The translations under genes were made by a program, and so were the position numbers. Positions 7,220 through 14,014 of a DNA stretch of 24,712 nucleotides are shown piece by piece; within the stretch, counting starts at the first letter, position 1, and the number at the start of each line of letters is the position of its first letter. A model generated the notes under the pieces. It saw only the letters and a list, made by a program, of their open reading frames with translations. It did no database searches and had not been told where the DNA came from. Origin of the DNA: Rhodobacteraceae bacterium UBA1957 (GTDB taxonomy: Bacteria; Pseudomonadota; Alphaproteobacteria; Rhodobacterales; Rhodobacteraceae). The stretch is from assembly GCA_002336405.1 (NCBI GenBank), contig DDEJ01000118.1, positions 1-24,712 of the forward strand. Direction: 5' to 3'.

Positions 7220-8909
7220 TATGATGCCCACCGCCTTTTTGTTTCTGGCAGCGGCACCGGTGTTTTTGGCTTTGCCGCAGGGGATGCTGCGGGCGATGTT
7301 GCTGCTGTTGGTACCGCTGATTGCGGGTTGGCAGATTTGGACCTTGCCAGAGGGCACGTTTGCCCAAGTGCAGTTTCTGGGCATGACGCTGGATATGATG
7401 CGGGTGGATAAACTGTCTCGTGTGTTCGGGCTTATCTTTTGTCTCGCAGCATTTTTGGGTAATCTGTATGCATGGCATGTGCGTGATACTGTCCAGCAAT
7501 TGGCGGCCCTATTCTATGCAGGCTCCGCAATTGGGGCGGTGTTTGCCGGGGATCTGGTGACATTGTTTTTCTATTGGGAAGGCACGGCGATTGCTTCGGT
7601 TTTTCTGATTTGGGCGCGGCGCACCGAAGCGGCCTATCACACCGGTCTTCGTTATCTTATCATCCAGATAACTTCGGGTGTGATTTTATTGGCGGGAACG
7701 GCACTGCTGTTCCGTGAAACTGGATCAATCGCGTTCCAGACGATGACGCTTGGATCACTGGGGACCTGGCTGATTTTCTTGTCGTTTGGGATGAAATGCG
7801 CCTTTCCGCTTTTGCACAATTGGCTGCAGGACAGCTATCCTGCGGCCACTGTGACTGGAACGGTGATCTTATCGGCGTTTACTACAAAGCTGGCTGTTTA
7901 TGCCTTGGCGCGTGGCTTTGCCGGCACCGAGATTTTGATTTATATCGGTGCGGTGATGACCTTATTTCCGATTTTCTTTGCCGAGATCGAAAACGATCTG
8001 CGTCGCGTATTGGCCTATAGCTTGAACAACCAGTTGGGCTTTATGGTGGTTGGCATTGGCGTTGGTACGGAACTGGCGTTGAATGGCACCGCATCGCATG
8101 CGTTCGCGCATATTCTTTATAAGGCGCTGTTGTTCATGAGTGTTGGCGCGGTGCTGTTTCGCACCGGCACATCGAAAGCCTCAGAGCTTGGGGGGCTGTA
8201 CCGGACCATGCCGCGCACGGCGATGTTCTGTCTGGTGGGCGCGGCGTCGATTTCGGCCTTTCCGCTGTTTTCGGGATTTGTCACCAAATCGCTGATTTTG
8301 GATGCCACTGCAGTCGAGCATTATCCCGTCATTTGGGCGGTGCTGGTGTTTGCTTCGGCAGGTGTGCTGTCGCATTCGGGCATTAAGATTCCGTATTTCA
8401 CATTTTTTGCTCACGACAGTGGATTGCGCCCAAAAGAGGCACCTATCCATATGCAGTTGGCGATGGGGATTACTGCTTTTTTCTGTGTTGCGATTGGCGT
8501 CTATCCTGAACCTTTATATGCGTTGCTGCCCTATGAGGTCGAGTTCCATCCCTACACCACCAGCCATGTGGTTGGGCAATTACAGCTGTTATGTTTTGCG
8601 TTATTGGCTTTCGCAGTATTAATGCGCACAGGTATACACCCACCCGAGATCAGGGCGATCAATCTTGATACTGATTGGGTTTATCGCCGGTTTCTGCCGC
8701 GGGTAATTGCGCAGCTGTCTGGGACAGTTGGACAGATTTGGTCATCGCTTGAGGACTCTATCGAGAGCCGTTTGGCCCGTATGATAACCCTTTTGTACCG
8801 TCTGCACGGCTCCGAGACCGGTTTGGCCCGGCCGATGCGCCCAGGGTCGATGGTGCTTTGGGTGGCGGTCCTGTTGGGGGTGACGCTGGTGGTAAATTTT
8901 ATCGTCTGA
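7206..8909 (+). CDS. Third Mrp/NuoM-like ion-translocating subunit
   Basis: This is a proton-conducting-transporter domain protein of 567 residues, the longest of the three. The conserved charged pair is E125 in DLVTLFFYWEGTAIASVFLI and K197 in SFGMKCAFPLLHNWLQDSYP. Further family blocks are FAEIENDLRRVLAYSLNNQL, then AHILYKALLFMSVGAVLF. After residue 440 or so it carries extra C-terminal material (HPPEIRAINLDTDWVYRRFL) and ends with one more helix, an extension seen in some longer MrpD-like subunits. ATG 7206 or 7209 is chosen because GAGAAGG at 7192-7198 sits seven bases upstream. The frame runs back to a TTG at 7191, which would lack this spacing. It is the last gene of the operon. The protein is intact. 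Confidence 0.92.
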   Translation: MMALDMMPTAFLFLAAAPVFLALPQGMLRAMLLLLVPLIAGWQIWTLPEGTFAQVQFLGMTLDMMRVDKLSRVFGLIFCLAAFLGNLYAWHVRDTVQQLAALFYAGSAIGAVFAGDLVTLFFYWEGTAIASVFLIWARRTEAAYHTGLRYLIIQITSGVILLAGTALLFRETGSIAFQTMTLGSLGTWLIFLSFGMKCAFPLLHNWLQDSYPAATVTGTVILSAFTTKLAVYALARGFAGTEILIYIGAVMTLFPIFFAEIENDLRRVLAYSLNNQLGFMVVGIGVGTELALNGTASHAFAHILYKALLFMSVGAVLFRTGTSKASELGGLYRTMPRTAMFCLVGAASISAFPLFSGFVTKSLILDATAVEHYPVIWAVLVFASAGVLSHSGIKIPYFTFFAHDSGLRPKEAPIHMQLAMGITAFFCVAIGVYPEPLYALLPYEVEFHPYTTSHVVGQLQLLCFALLAFAVLMRTGIHPPEIRAINLDTDWVYRRFLPRVIAQLSGTVGQIWSSLEDSIESRLARMITLLYRLHGSETGLARPMRPGSMVLWVAVLLGVTLVVNFIV

Positions 8910-8989
8910 TCCTGTTATCTTTTTAGCATGCGGTTTGGGCGTGGATGCCAGACCAATATAGTCACAGCTGTGATGGAAAAATCCGACCA
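8910..8989. other. Convergent gap between the Mrp operon and the permease; short palindrome
   Basis: The two convergent genes are 80 bases apart. TCACAGCTGTGA at 8962-8973 is a perfect 12-base palindrome followed by a short A run (8976-8980). A nine-base-pair hairpin (arms 8993-9001 and 9010-9018, GGCAAGCCA/TGGCTTGCC) lies within the last codons of the permease. With the A run at 8976-8980 (U in the minus transcript), it could act as a poor terminator for the minus-strand operon, but the spacing is long. I do not see a classical terminator for either side. Confidence 0.35.
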
Positions 8990-10030
8990 CTAGGCAAGCC
9001 ACAGGCTCATGGCTTGCCAACTTACGCCTGCGCAAACCGCACCAATGGCGGCATAGACCAGATAGGCGATGAAAATTTTGGGTTTGACCAGTGCCCAGAC
9101 CGCCACGGCGGCGGGAATGCAAGTGACACCGCCTGCAATAATGAAACTCATCGCCGCACCTGGGCTCATGCCTTGTGTGAGCATCGCATCCACCAAAGGC
9201 ACCGCGGCATAGCCGTTCAAATAAGCTGGCACACCGACAAGCGCTGCAAGTGCAATCGTGCCCAGACCGTTGCCACCCAATGCCCCGGCAATCCAGCTCG
9301 CGGGTATATAGTGCAACATCAGCGCCTCAAGCACATAGGCCAATGACAGCCATTTAAACAAGAACACACCATTGCTGGTGACTGTGTCGATAAACGTGTC
9401 GCGACGCTCTGCGACACGCCAGAATGACCAGAGCGGCTGTCCCTGAAAAGGTGTTTGCCCGCCACAGCACCCAGATTTGGTTGGTGCCTCCCGCAGAGGA
9501 TTTTGTAGCAGCAAAGACCCTGAAAACGCCATTGTTGTCAGGCCGCCGAAAGTACCGATTCCAATGGCTGCCATGGCTTTGGCGATTGCAAAATCCCACC
9601 CCAGTGTGCCCGAGGTGATCAAAAACATAGCCGGATCCATCAAGGGCGATGCGAGCCAGAATGCCATTACGGCGCTGAGTGGGATACCCAGTACCAACAA
9701 GGCTGCGATGAAGGGGATCACTTCGCAAGAGCAGAACGGCGATAGCCCCCCCAGCAGAGCGGCAAAGACAATCATCTGAAGTTCGCTGCCCACAAAAGCC
9801 TTGGCAATCAAGGTCTCGGCCCCAGACGCCTTGAGAACGCCAACTGCCGTGATGGCAAATAAAATAAACGGCGCTGTGCCAAGTAAGGCACCAGTACTGA
9901 ACCGCAGGGTTGGGATGAGTTGATCCGAATCAAACAGGGCCAATAGCAAAAAGCACGCGGCGATAGCGGTCCAAACAGGATCGCGCCACATGAAAGGGGA
10001 TCGTGCATGATTGGTTGAGGCGTTAGCCAT
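8990..10030 (-). CDS. COG0701 (DUF318/ArsP-type) permease
   Basis: This is an eight-to-ten-helix inner-membrane permease of about 346 residues. The family hallmark is in the first half: GGLSPFCSCEVIPFIAALLV (C100 and C102), with ASPLMDPAMFLITSGTLGWD following. The second half repeats the fold with GVPAYLNGYAAVPLVDAML and FIIAGGVTCIPAAVAVW. A central loop holds CC (188-189) in KSGCCGGQ. Members next to ArsR genes include ArsP, an efflux permease for trivalent organoarsenicals; other members have unknown substrates. The frame extends to 10171, but that part overlaps arsR. ATG 10030 is preferred because GGCGAGG (10046-10040) is nine bases ahead; ATG 10036 is possible. It overlaps the end of the ArsR gene by about eight bases, so the two are translationally coupled. 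A metalloid or thiol-reactive substrate is inferred. Confidence 0.88.
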   Translation of the reverse strand: MANASTNHARSPFMWRDPVWTAIAACFLLLALFDSDQLIPTLRFSTGALLGTAPFILFAITAVGVLKASGAETLIAKAFVGSELQMIVFAALLGGLSPFCSCEVIPFIAALLVLGIPLSAVMAFWLASPLMDPAMFLITSGTLGWDFAIAKAMAAIGIGTFGGLTTMAFSGSLLLQNPLREAPTKSGCCGGQTPFQGQPLWSFWRVAERRDTFIDTVTSNGVFLFKWLSLAYVLEALMLHYIPASWIAGALGGNGLGTIALAALVGVPAYLNGYAAVPLVDAMLTQGMSPGAAMSFIIAGGVTCIPAAVAVWALVKPKIFIAYLVYAAIGAVCAGVSWQAMSLWLA

Positions 10031-10361
10031 GATCATGGACCTCGCCGGCGTCGCTGGCATCGGCGCAGCAGGCGTTGACAAGAAAATCTGCCAGGCTGTG
10101 CAGCTGGTCATAGGCAACGGCGGCGCAGATGATTGAACGGCCTTGGCGGGTTTGCGACACCAGCCCCGCACTAGACAAAATTTTCATATGGTGCGTCAGG
10201 GTTGAGCCTGTAACACCACTGCGCCTGCCCAAAGCGCCAATGCTTAGACCCGCGGGCCCTGCACGCACCAGCACCCGCAGCACTGTGAGACGCTGCTCGG
10301 ACCCTAAAGCGGCAAAGCTAGAGGCGGCAATTTCAAGATCAAGCGGGTCTGTTTCATTCAT
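10023..10361 (-). CDS. ArsR-family metal/metalloid-responsive repressor
   Basis: This is a 112-residue winged-helix repressor that probably controls itself and the downstream permease. Residues 15-95 form the ArsR domain: FAALGSEQRLTVLRVLVRAG, then the recognition helix in RRSGVTGSTLTHHMKILSSA, then the wing LVSQTRQGRSIICAAVAYDQ. The C-terminal NACCADASDAGEVHDHG contains vicinal cysteines C98-C99 plus H109 and H111, a plausible thiophilic or metal sensor site. The classic N-terminal arsenic motif CVCDL on the recognition helix is absent, so this is the class with C-terminal cysteines. There is no ribosome binding site before ATG 10361, and the predicted promoter would start transcription only a few bases upstream, so the mRNA may be leaderless. 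The inducer is not determinable from sequence. Confidence 0.92.
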   Translation of the reverse strand: MNETDPLDLEIAASSFAALGSEQRLTVLRVLVRAGPAGLSIGALGRRSGVTGSTLTHHMKILSSAGLVSQTRQGRSIICAAVAYDQLHSLADFLVNACCADASDAGEVHDHG

Positions 10362-10387
10362 TTTTATATTTCTAGAAATATAAAAAT
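10360..10387. promoter_or_regulatory. 28-bp perfect palindrome, probable ArsR operator
   Basis: Positions 10360-10387 read identically on both strands, centred on TATTTCTAGAAATA (10367-10380). The element touches the arsR start codon and covers the predicted -10 region. ArsR-family repressors bind AT-rich palindromes over their own promoters, so autoregulation is the natural reading. The palindrome is seen in the sequence; the binding is inference. Confidence 0.75.
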
Positions 10388-10402
10388 AATTAGGCCTGTC
10401 AA
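10374..10402 (-). promoter_or_regulatory. Putative arsR promoter with consensus -35
   Basis: The minus strand has a perfect TTGACA at 10402-10397. With 16-18 bases of spacing the -10 hexamer falls at about 10380-10373 (TATTTC, ATTTCT or TTTCTA), inside the palindrome. Transcription would begin near 10367, about six bases before the ATG at 10361. The -10 is weak against consensus. Confidence 0.5.
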
Positions 10403-10408
10403 GGTTTC

Positions 10409-10428
10409 ATTTCTAACTTTATAGAAAT
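10409..10428. promoter_or_regulatory. Second ATTTCTA/TAGAAAT inverted repeat upstream of arsR
   Basis: ATTTCTA at 10409-10415 and TAGAAAT at 10422-10428 are exact inverted repeats separated by six bases. The half-sites are the same words found in the palindrome at 10360-10387. The two centres lie 45 bases apart, roughly four helical turns, which would suit cooperative binding. Confidence 0.5.
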
Positions 10429-10606
10429 AAATTGATTGGCGGGCGATATGAACGGGTCCATATGACTTTTCAAGCCAGCGTATGCGTGTGGGTGATCTGC
10501 CCATCGCCTATTCCGCATTTCAAATATGCCAAAAGCGGAACTTTAGCGATTTCGACTGGATAGAATTTTTCCGATGTCGACTATGCGGATCAAGTGACCC
10601 ACTAAT

Positions 10607-11068
10607 TTAAGAGGTTTGTGTTCTTTCTGGCAGCTGTGCCTTGAGCCCATTTGGGTATAACTCTAAATGCCCACAGTTCAATTCTTCCACATCGAACCAA
10701 AAGGCGCGGCACTTTTCGCCTTTGTCCTCAACGTATTGGATTGGTCCGTCTTGCCGATAGGCGACATCTGGAAAAATGACGTCTGAGACAAAGGTAATTT
10801 CGTGCCCAATGACGCCTTGGTGCATAAAGATATTCTCTAAAACCATCGGTTTGCCAATGACCTCAACCGCGACGCCGAGCTCTTCGTCGAACTCTCTTAC
10901 AAGCGCATCACGCCATGTTTCGCCAAATTCCAATCTACCACCAAGTGGTCTAACGCCTTTTATACTGCCATCATCGAGATAGATTTCACTCGCCAGTAAA
11001 AGGCCATCTCGCCAAACGAGACCTCGCGCTTTCACTAGAATGTTCTGTTGCGGTCGCCAAATACTCAT
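10607..11068 (-). CDS. Nudix (MutT-type) hydrolase
   Basis: This is a 153-residue cytoplasmic Nudix hydrolase, a family that cleaves nucleoside diphosphates linked to another moiety, with divalent metal. The full Nudix box G-x5-E-x7-REUxEExGU is present as G44, E50, then REFDEELGV at 58-66. The N-terminal strands ILVKARGLVWRDGLLLASEI and the later IGHEITFVSDVIF complete the fold. The tail (AFWFDVEELNCGHLELYPNG) is typical of small Nudix proteins acting on unspecified nucleotides. The specific substrate cannot be assigned. It stands alone, with gaps of 245 bases to arsR and 133 bases to the racemase gene. The ribosome binding site is weak (GGGAAC just before the ATG). Confidence 0.92.
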   Translation of the reverse strand: MSIWRPQQNILVKARGLVWRDGLLLASEIYLDDGSIKGVRPLGGRLEFGETWRDALVREFDEELGVAVEVIGKPMVLENIFMHQGVIGHEITFVSDVIFPDVAYRQDGPIQYVEDKGEKCRAFWFDVEELNCGHLELYPNGLKAQLPERTQTS

Positions 11069-11201
11069 GTTCCCACGCTATCGGTCCAACCAGCAAAGAC
11101 AAAAGATCTTTGGGCTCACTGCACCAGATCACTCGGTGATAGGGGCGCTTTTAGGTGTTGTTGCCTGTCCTCCATGATTGAATATTTGCCTGAATTTCCC
11201 C

Positions 11202-12326
11202 TCACACCAACGCTAAATCGGGACCATCCCGATGTGCGGAACTGGGCTTTCTCAAAGGGATCTCGTTCAATATGACCTTTGTAATGTCAGGAGCATTCAT
11301 GGCACGCATCAATGCACTATAGTTCATTTGTAATCTTAGCGCGCTACCCACCCGAGGGTGAGAACGAATTGTCTGTATCACCATGTGATCGCTGGTTGCA
11401 CCAAGACAGGTGACCCCTTTGGGGAGGGTGAGGCCGGATATATCGGTGTCTTGCTTTCCAATAGCAATGATCGACCGGATTGCGCGAATGTTGTCAGGAA
11501 CGAGGTGTAGTTCCTTCAGAGCCGGATTAGTGAATTTTACTTTGGCGGGAACTGGTTTGACCTTTGCTTCAATGACTTCAGTGACGAGCGTAAACGCATC
11601 GGTGAAAAGCCCGCTTATTTTGTCACCTGACACAGGTTCAACCCCCAGTAAAATCGCCTCGCCCAATCTCAGATTGTTAATACGCGTGCTTGAGTGTGCC
11701 CCAAGTGCCCAGGGCAAGTTGGCAGAGTTGCCACCTGAAATTACGCGTATTAACGATCCGTGTGCCCGTTCGGTGTCACTGGCGATGGTTGAAAGATCTT
11801 TCATTTTTGCAGCGTCCGGTGCCATGCCACTGAGACATGCGAAGTTTGCGCCAATACCTCTCAGCTTTACACCTGGCATTGCGGCGACTTGTCTTGCAAT
11901 GGCTGCAACGTTCTCTGGCATGATCCCGTCACGCATATCGCCCATCTCTACCATTAACATAATGTGGTGAACCAATTTGGCCTTACGCGCGGCTTCTGCA
12001 AGGCGTGCGATCACTTCTATCTCGGAATTATAGCTGGTACTGCAGCTTCGCACGACGCGATCTGCTTGGCTTAGTATCGGTGTACGGATCAAAGTGATCG
12101 GGGTTGTGATGCCGGCCCTTCGCAGCCTTTTTACGTTAGTTATGCGCGCCTCACCAAGATCAACGGCGCCACCGTCGAGCATGGCTTGAGCGATTTTGGG
12201 ATGGCCGCAGGTGGCTTTGGTCACGGCGGTCACAGTGATTCCACGCGCTTTCAGGCGCTCAACAAGATATCGTGTGTTGTGCTGTATTTTGCCTAGATCA
12301 ACCTGAATCCGTGGTGTGGTGATCAT
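11202..12326 (-). CDS. Alanine/ornithine racemase-family PLP-dependent enzyme
   Basis: This is a 374-residue fold-type III PLP enzyme of the COG3457 group (YhfX/ornithine racemase-like). The likely PLP-binding lysine is K37 in GITVTAVTKATCGHPKIAQA, the first strand of the TIM barrel. Other family blocks are GGAVDLGEARITNVKRLRRA, MLMVEMGDMRDGIMPENV, the phosphate-binding VISGGNSANLPWAL, and RINNLRLGEAILLGVEP. Known members racemise amino acids such as ornithine. The ATG overlaps the stop of the upstream DUF1611 gene by four bases (ATGA), so the two are one translational unit. A seven-base-pair hairpin (11217-11233) spans the final codons. The racemase reaction is family knowledge; the substrate is inferred only from the partner gene to be an acidic or N-acylated D-amino acid. 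Confidence 0.88.
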   Translation of the reverse strand: MITTPRIQVDLGKIQHNTRYLVERLKARGITVTAVTKATCGHPKIAQAMLDGGAVDLGEARITNVKRLRRAGITTPITLIRTPILSQADRVVRSCSTSYNSEIEVIARLAEAARKAKLVHHIMLMVEMGDMRDGIMPENVAAIARQVAAMPGVKLRGIGANFACLSGMAPDAAKMKDLSTIASDTERAHGSLIRVISGGNSANLPWALGAHSSTRINNLRLGEAILLGVEPVSGDKISGLFTDAFTLVTEVIEAKVKPVPAKVKFTNPALKELHLVPDNIRAIRSIIAIGKQDTDISGLTLPKGVTCLGATSDHMVIQTIRSHPRVGSALRLQMNYSALMRAMNAPDITKVILNEIPLRKPSSAHRDGPDLALV

Positions 12327-13516
12327 GCTGCTGTGACCGGCTCCTGTTGCAAGTTGGGGTAGGCTAGGACAACCATGCTTAGCAAATCTGCCACCGGGCG
12401 GCTCAACGCATCCGTAATGGGCAATCCCAGCCTTTTTGATTGAAGCGCGATCGTTGCGTCCACCTCACCATCGTTCATCCCCTCATGATTGATTGTGACA
12501 CCAATGACTTTTGTATCAGCGAAGGCTTCTATCAAAGCAATTTCATCCTCTGGGCTGGGCATGGGCATTTGGGGGAAATCGCAACGATGCGGTCGCTTTG
12601 GTGCGTACTGGAGGATAACGGCGTCTGGTTGGCTGCCACGCAGGATAAAGGCCGAGGTGCAAAAAGCTGGATGGCTCAAAGCGCCTTGGCCCTCGATCAA
12701 GATGACATCTGGGTGTTCAGCTTTAGACGCGGCCACGATGGCCCCCTCCAATTCGCCGCAACAGAACTGGGGTGGAACCGCATCCATGGCAACACCATAT
12801 TTGGCCCCCTGCATCAACCCAGTTTGGCCCGTGCCAACAAGCACCGTCTTGATGCCCTTTGCGTTCAAAGCGCGGGCCAGAACTGTTGCTGTTGTGCGTT
12901 TTCCAATCGCACAATCTGTGCCAAGCACCGCAATACGAACTGCGTTGACTTGTGCAATGCTGCCATCAAAAAGGCGCATGTCTTTGCTTTGTTTAGGCTT
13001 GCGGATATCTCTGATTGTCACATCTTGCTTTGATGCAAAGGCTGCAATCTCAAGATCTTCACTAAGGTATTCATGCAGCCCGCTGACAATATTCATTCCC
13101 ATTGCAATAGCATCCAATATCACAACGCGGTCCTGCGATGACAGCTTTCCAGTCGATGGGGCCATCCCGTAAATCAAAGTGTCCGGGACTGTTGGCTCAT
13201 GCACCAAAGCCGCCTCGAGATTGCTGAAAATGGGAATGTTGTTAATGATGTCATCCAAAATTTGGCCGCTATCTTGTCTGTCGTGGGAACTGTCGATGAC
13301 TGAGACGATTCGGTAAGCCTGAGAATGCCGGATGAGACCATTTGCTGTTTTACCATCAACCTTTCCGAAATTACCTTCACAATATACGATTGCGGTTGGA
13401 ACTGTGTTGGGTTGAAGTGTCGAAACTGTCTCTAATTTAGGGGACAGATTTGTGGGTGATGCTTGCAGCCTGATGTTACTAGGGATAGTATCGGCAGTCT
13501 CAATTTCGGTTTCCAT
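12323..13516 (-). CDS. DUF1611 protein, DgcN-like D-amino-acid N-acetyltransferase candidate
   Basis: This 397-residue DUF1611 protein has an N-terminal domain at about 41-190 (TAIVYCEGNFGKVDGKTANG) and a C-terminal P-loop domain at about 193-395. The Walker A-like loop is GTDCAIGKRTT (199-209). Further blocks are VGTGQTGLMQGAKYG, ILIEGQGALSHPAF and the histidine/cysteine-bearing APKRPHRCDFPQ. One characterised member, DgcN, N-acetylates D-glutamate in marine bacteria. ATG 13516 is chosen because AAGGA sits seven bases upstream. The frame stays open to 13690, but the added residues are unlike the family. About 40 N-terminal residues rich in T, P and S remain ahead of the domain and are unusual for the family (about 340 residues). 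The gene is first in an operon with the PLP racemase. The fold is certain; the function is tentative. Confidence 0.85.
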   Translation of the reverse strand: METEIETADTIPSNIRLQASPTNLSPKLETVSTLQPNTVPTAIVYCEGNFGKVDGKTANGLIRHSQAYRIVSVIDSSHDRQDSGQILDDIINNIPIFSNLEAALVHEPTVPDTLIYGMAPSTGKLSSQDRVVILDAIAMGMNIVSGLHEYLSEDLEIAAFASKQDVTIRDIRKPKQSKDMRLFDGSIAQVNAVRIAVLGTDCAIGKRTTATVLARALNAKGIKTVLVGTGQTGLMQGAKYGVAMDAVPPQFCCGELEGAIVAASKAEHPDVILIEGQGALSHPAFCTSAFILRGSQPDAVILQYAPKRPHRCDFPQMPMPSPEDEIALIEAFADTKVIGVTINHEGMNDGEVDATIALQSKRLGLPITDALSRPVADLLSMVVLAYPNLQQEPVTAA

Positions 13517-13540
13517 GTTCGTCCTTTTGGTGAAGTGGGC

Positions 13541-13558
13541 ACATGACGCTTTAGTCAT
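13541..13558. repeat. Inverted repeat CATGAC/GTCATG in the DUF1611 leader
   Basis: Arms 13541-13546 and 13553-13558 are exact inverted repeats with a six-base spacer, 25 bases ahead of the DUF1611 start codon. This could be an operator for a substrate-responsive regulator or a leader hairpin; it may also be chance. Confidence 0.35.
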
Positions 13559-13810
13559 GGCAGAGAGCACTGAAACGCAGTGGTTCAGCCCCCAGTTATT
13601 GATCTCGTGGTCGTTCATCACAAACGGGCAGCACCACACAGGAAAAAATGTGATCGCGCCGATAGAATCGGTAACTTTTACAAAAATCAATTCCCCTTAA
13701 ATCGGGGCGACATAGTAAATTTTTGTGATGGAAGAGTGCAATTCGCTTTGGTAGGCATCGAGCCCAGTCAGCAGAAAACAGCAACCCTCTATTCTCTACC
13801 TATAGATGTT

Positions 13811-13832
13811 GGGGGTAAAAAATACAACCCCC
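13811..13832. repeat. GC stem around an A-rich loop (GGGGGT/ACCCCC)
   Basis: GGGGGT (13811-13816) pairs with ACCCCC (13827-13832) across a ten-base A-rich loop. No T run follows on either strand, so it is not a standard terminator. The role is unknown; it lies midway in the divergent region. Confidence 0.35.
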
Positions 13833-14014
13833 TAGAGTTTCTATATCGACAGTGTAACCATTCGTTACGCTGCATTACCAGGGTGGCTTGGCCTCCGACT
13901 GGCATTCTGTGCTGTGCAACTGGGCTCCGCATGTTTTATAGCCGGAACATCCGCTGAATTACTTTTATCCCAGCAATAAAATGAGTTACTAATAGTAGAA
14001 ATAGGTGGATCAAC

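Larger units (their letters stand above)
13517..14014. other. Divergent intergenic region with several hairpins
   Basis: About 500 bases separate the divergent DUF1611 and glycosylase genes. I find no convincing coding region; a long plus-strand frame (13580-13957) has no family resemblance. The region is rich in inverted repeats: CATGAC/GTCATG, CCCC/GGGG around 13693-13706, GGGGGT/ACCCCC, and TTTTAT/ATAAAA at 13963-13981 just ahead of the glycosylase. It must hold both promoters, and these repeats are candidates for operators. Confidence 0.5.

Noticed and set aside
8993..9018. Nine-base-pair hairpin as a terminator for the permease operon
   Set aside because: The stem lies inside the permease coding sequence and the U-rich stretch is more than ten bases beyond it, so it is not a standard intrinsic terminator.
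11217..11233. Seven-base-pair hairpin ATCGGGA/TCCCGAT at the end of the racemase gene
   Set aside because: It overlaps the last codons and is followed by only TTTA in the transcript; too weak to call a terminator.
12440..13172. Two long plus-strand frames (197 and 227 codons) opposite the DUF1611 gene
   Set aside because: They oppose a gene with a good ribosome binding site and conserved P-loop; neither has recognisable motifs.
13580..13957. 125-codon plus-strand frame in the divergent gap
   Set aside because: No family resemblance and no ribosome binding site; it crosses several hairpins, which suggests non-coding DNA.
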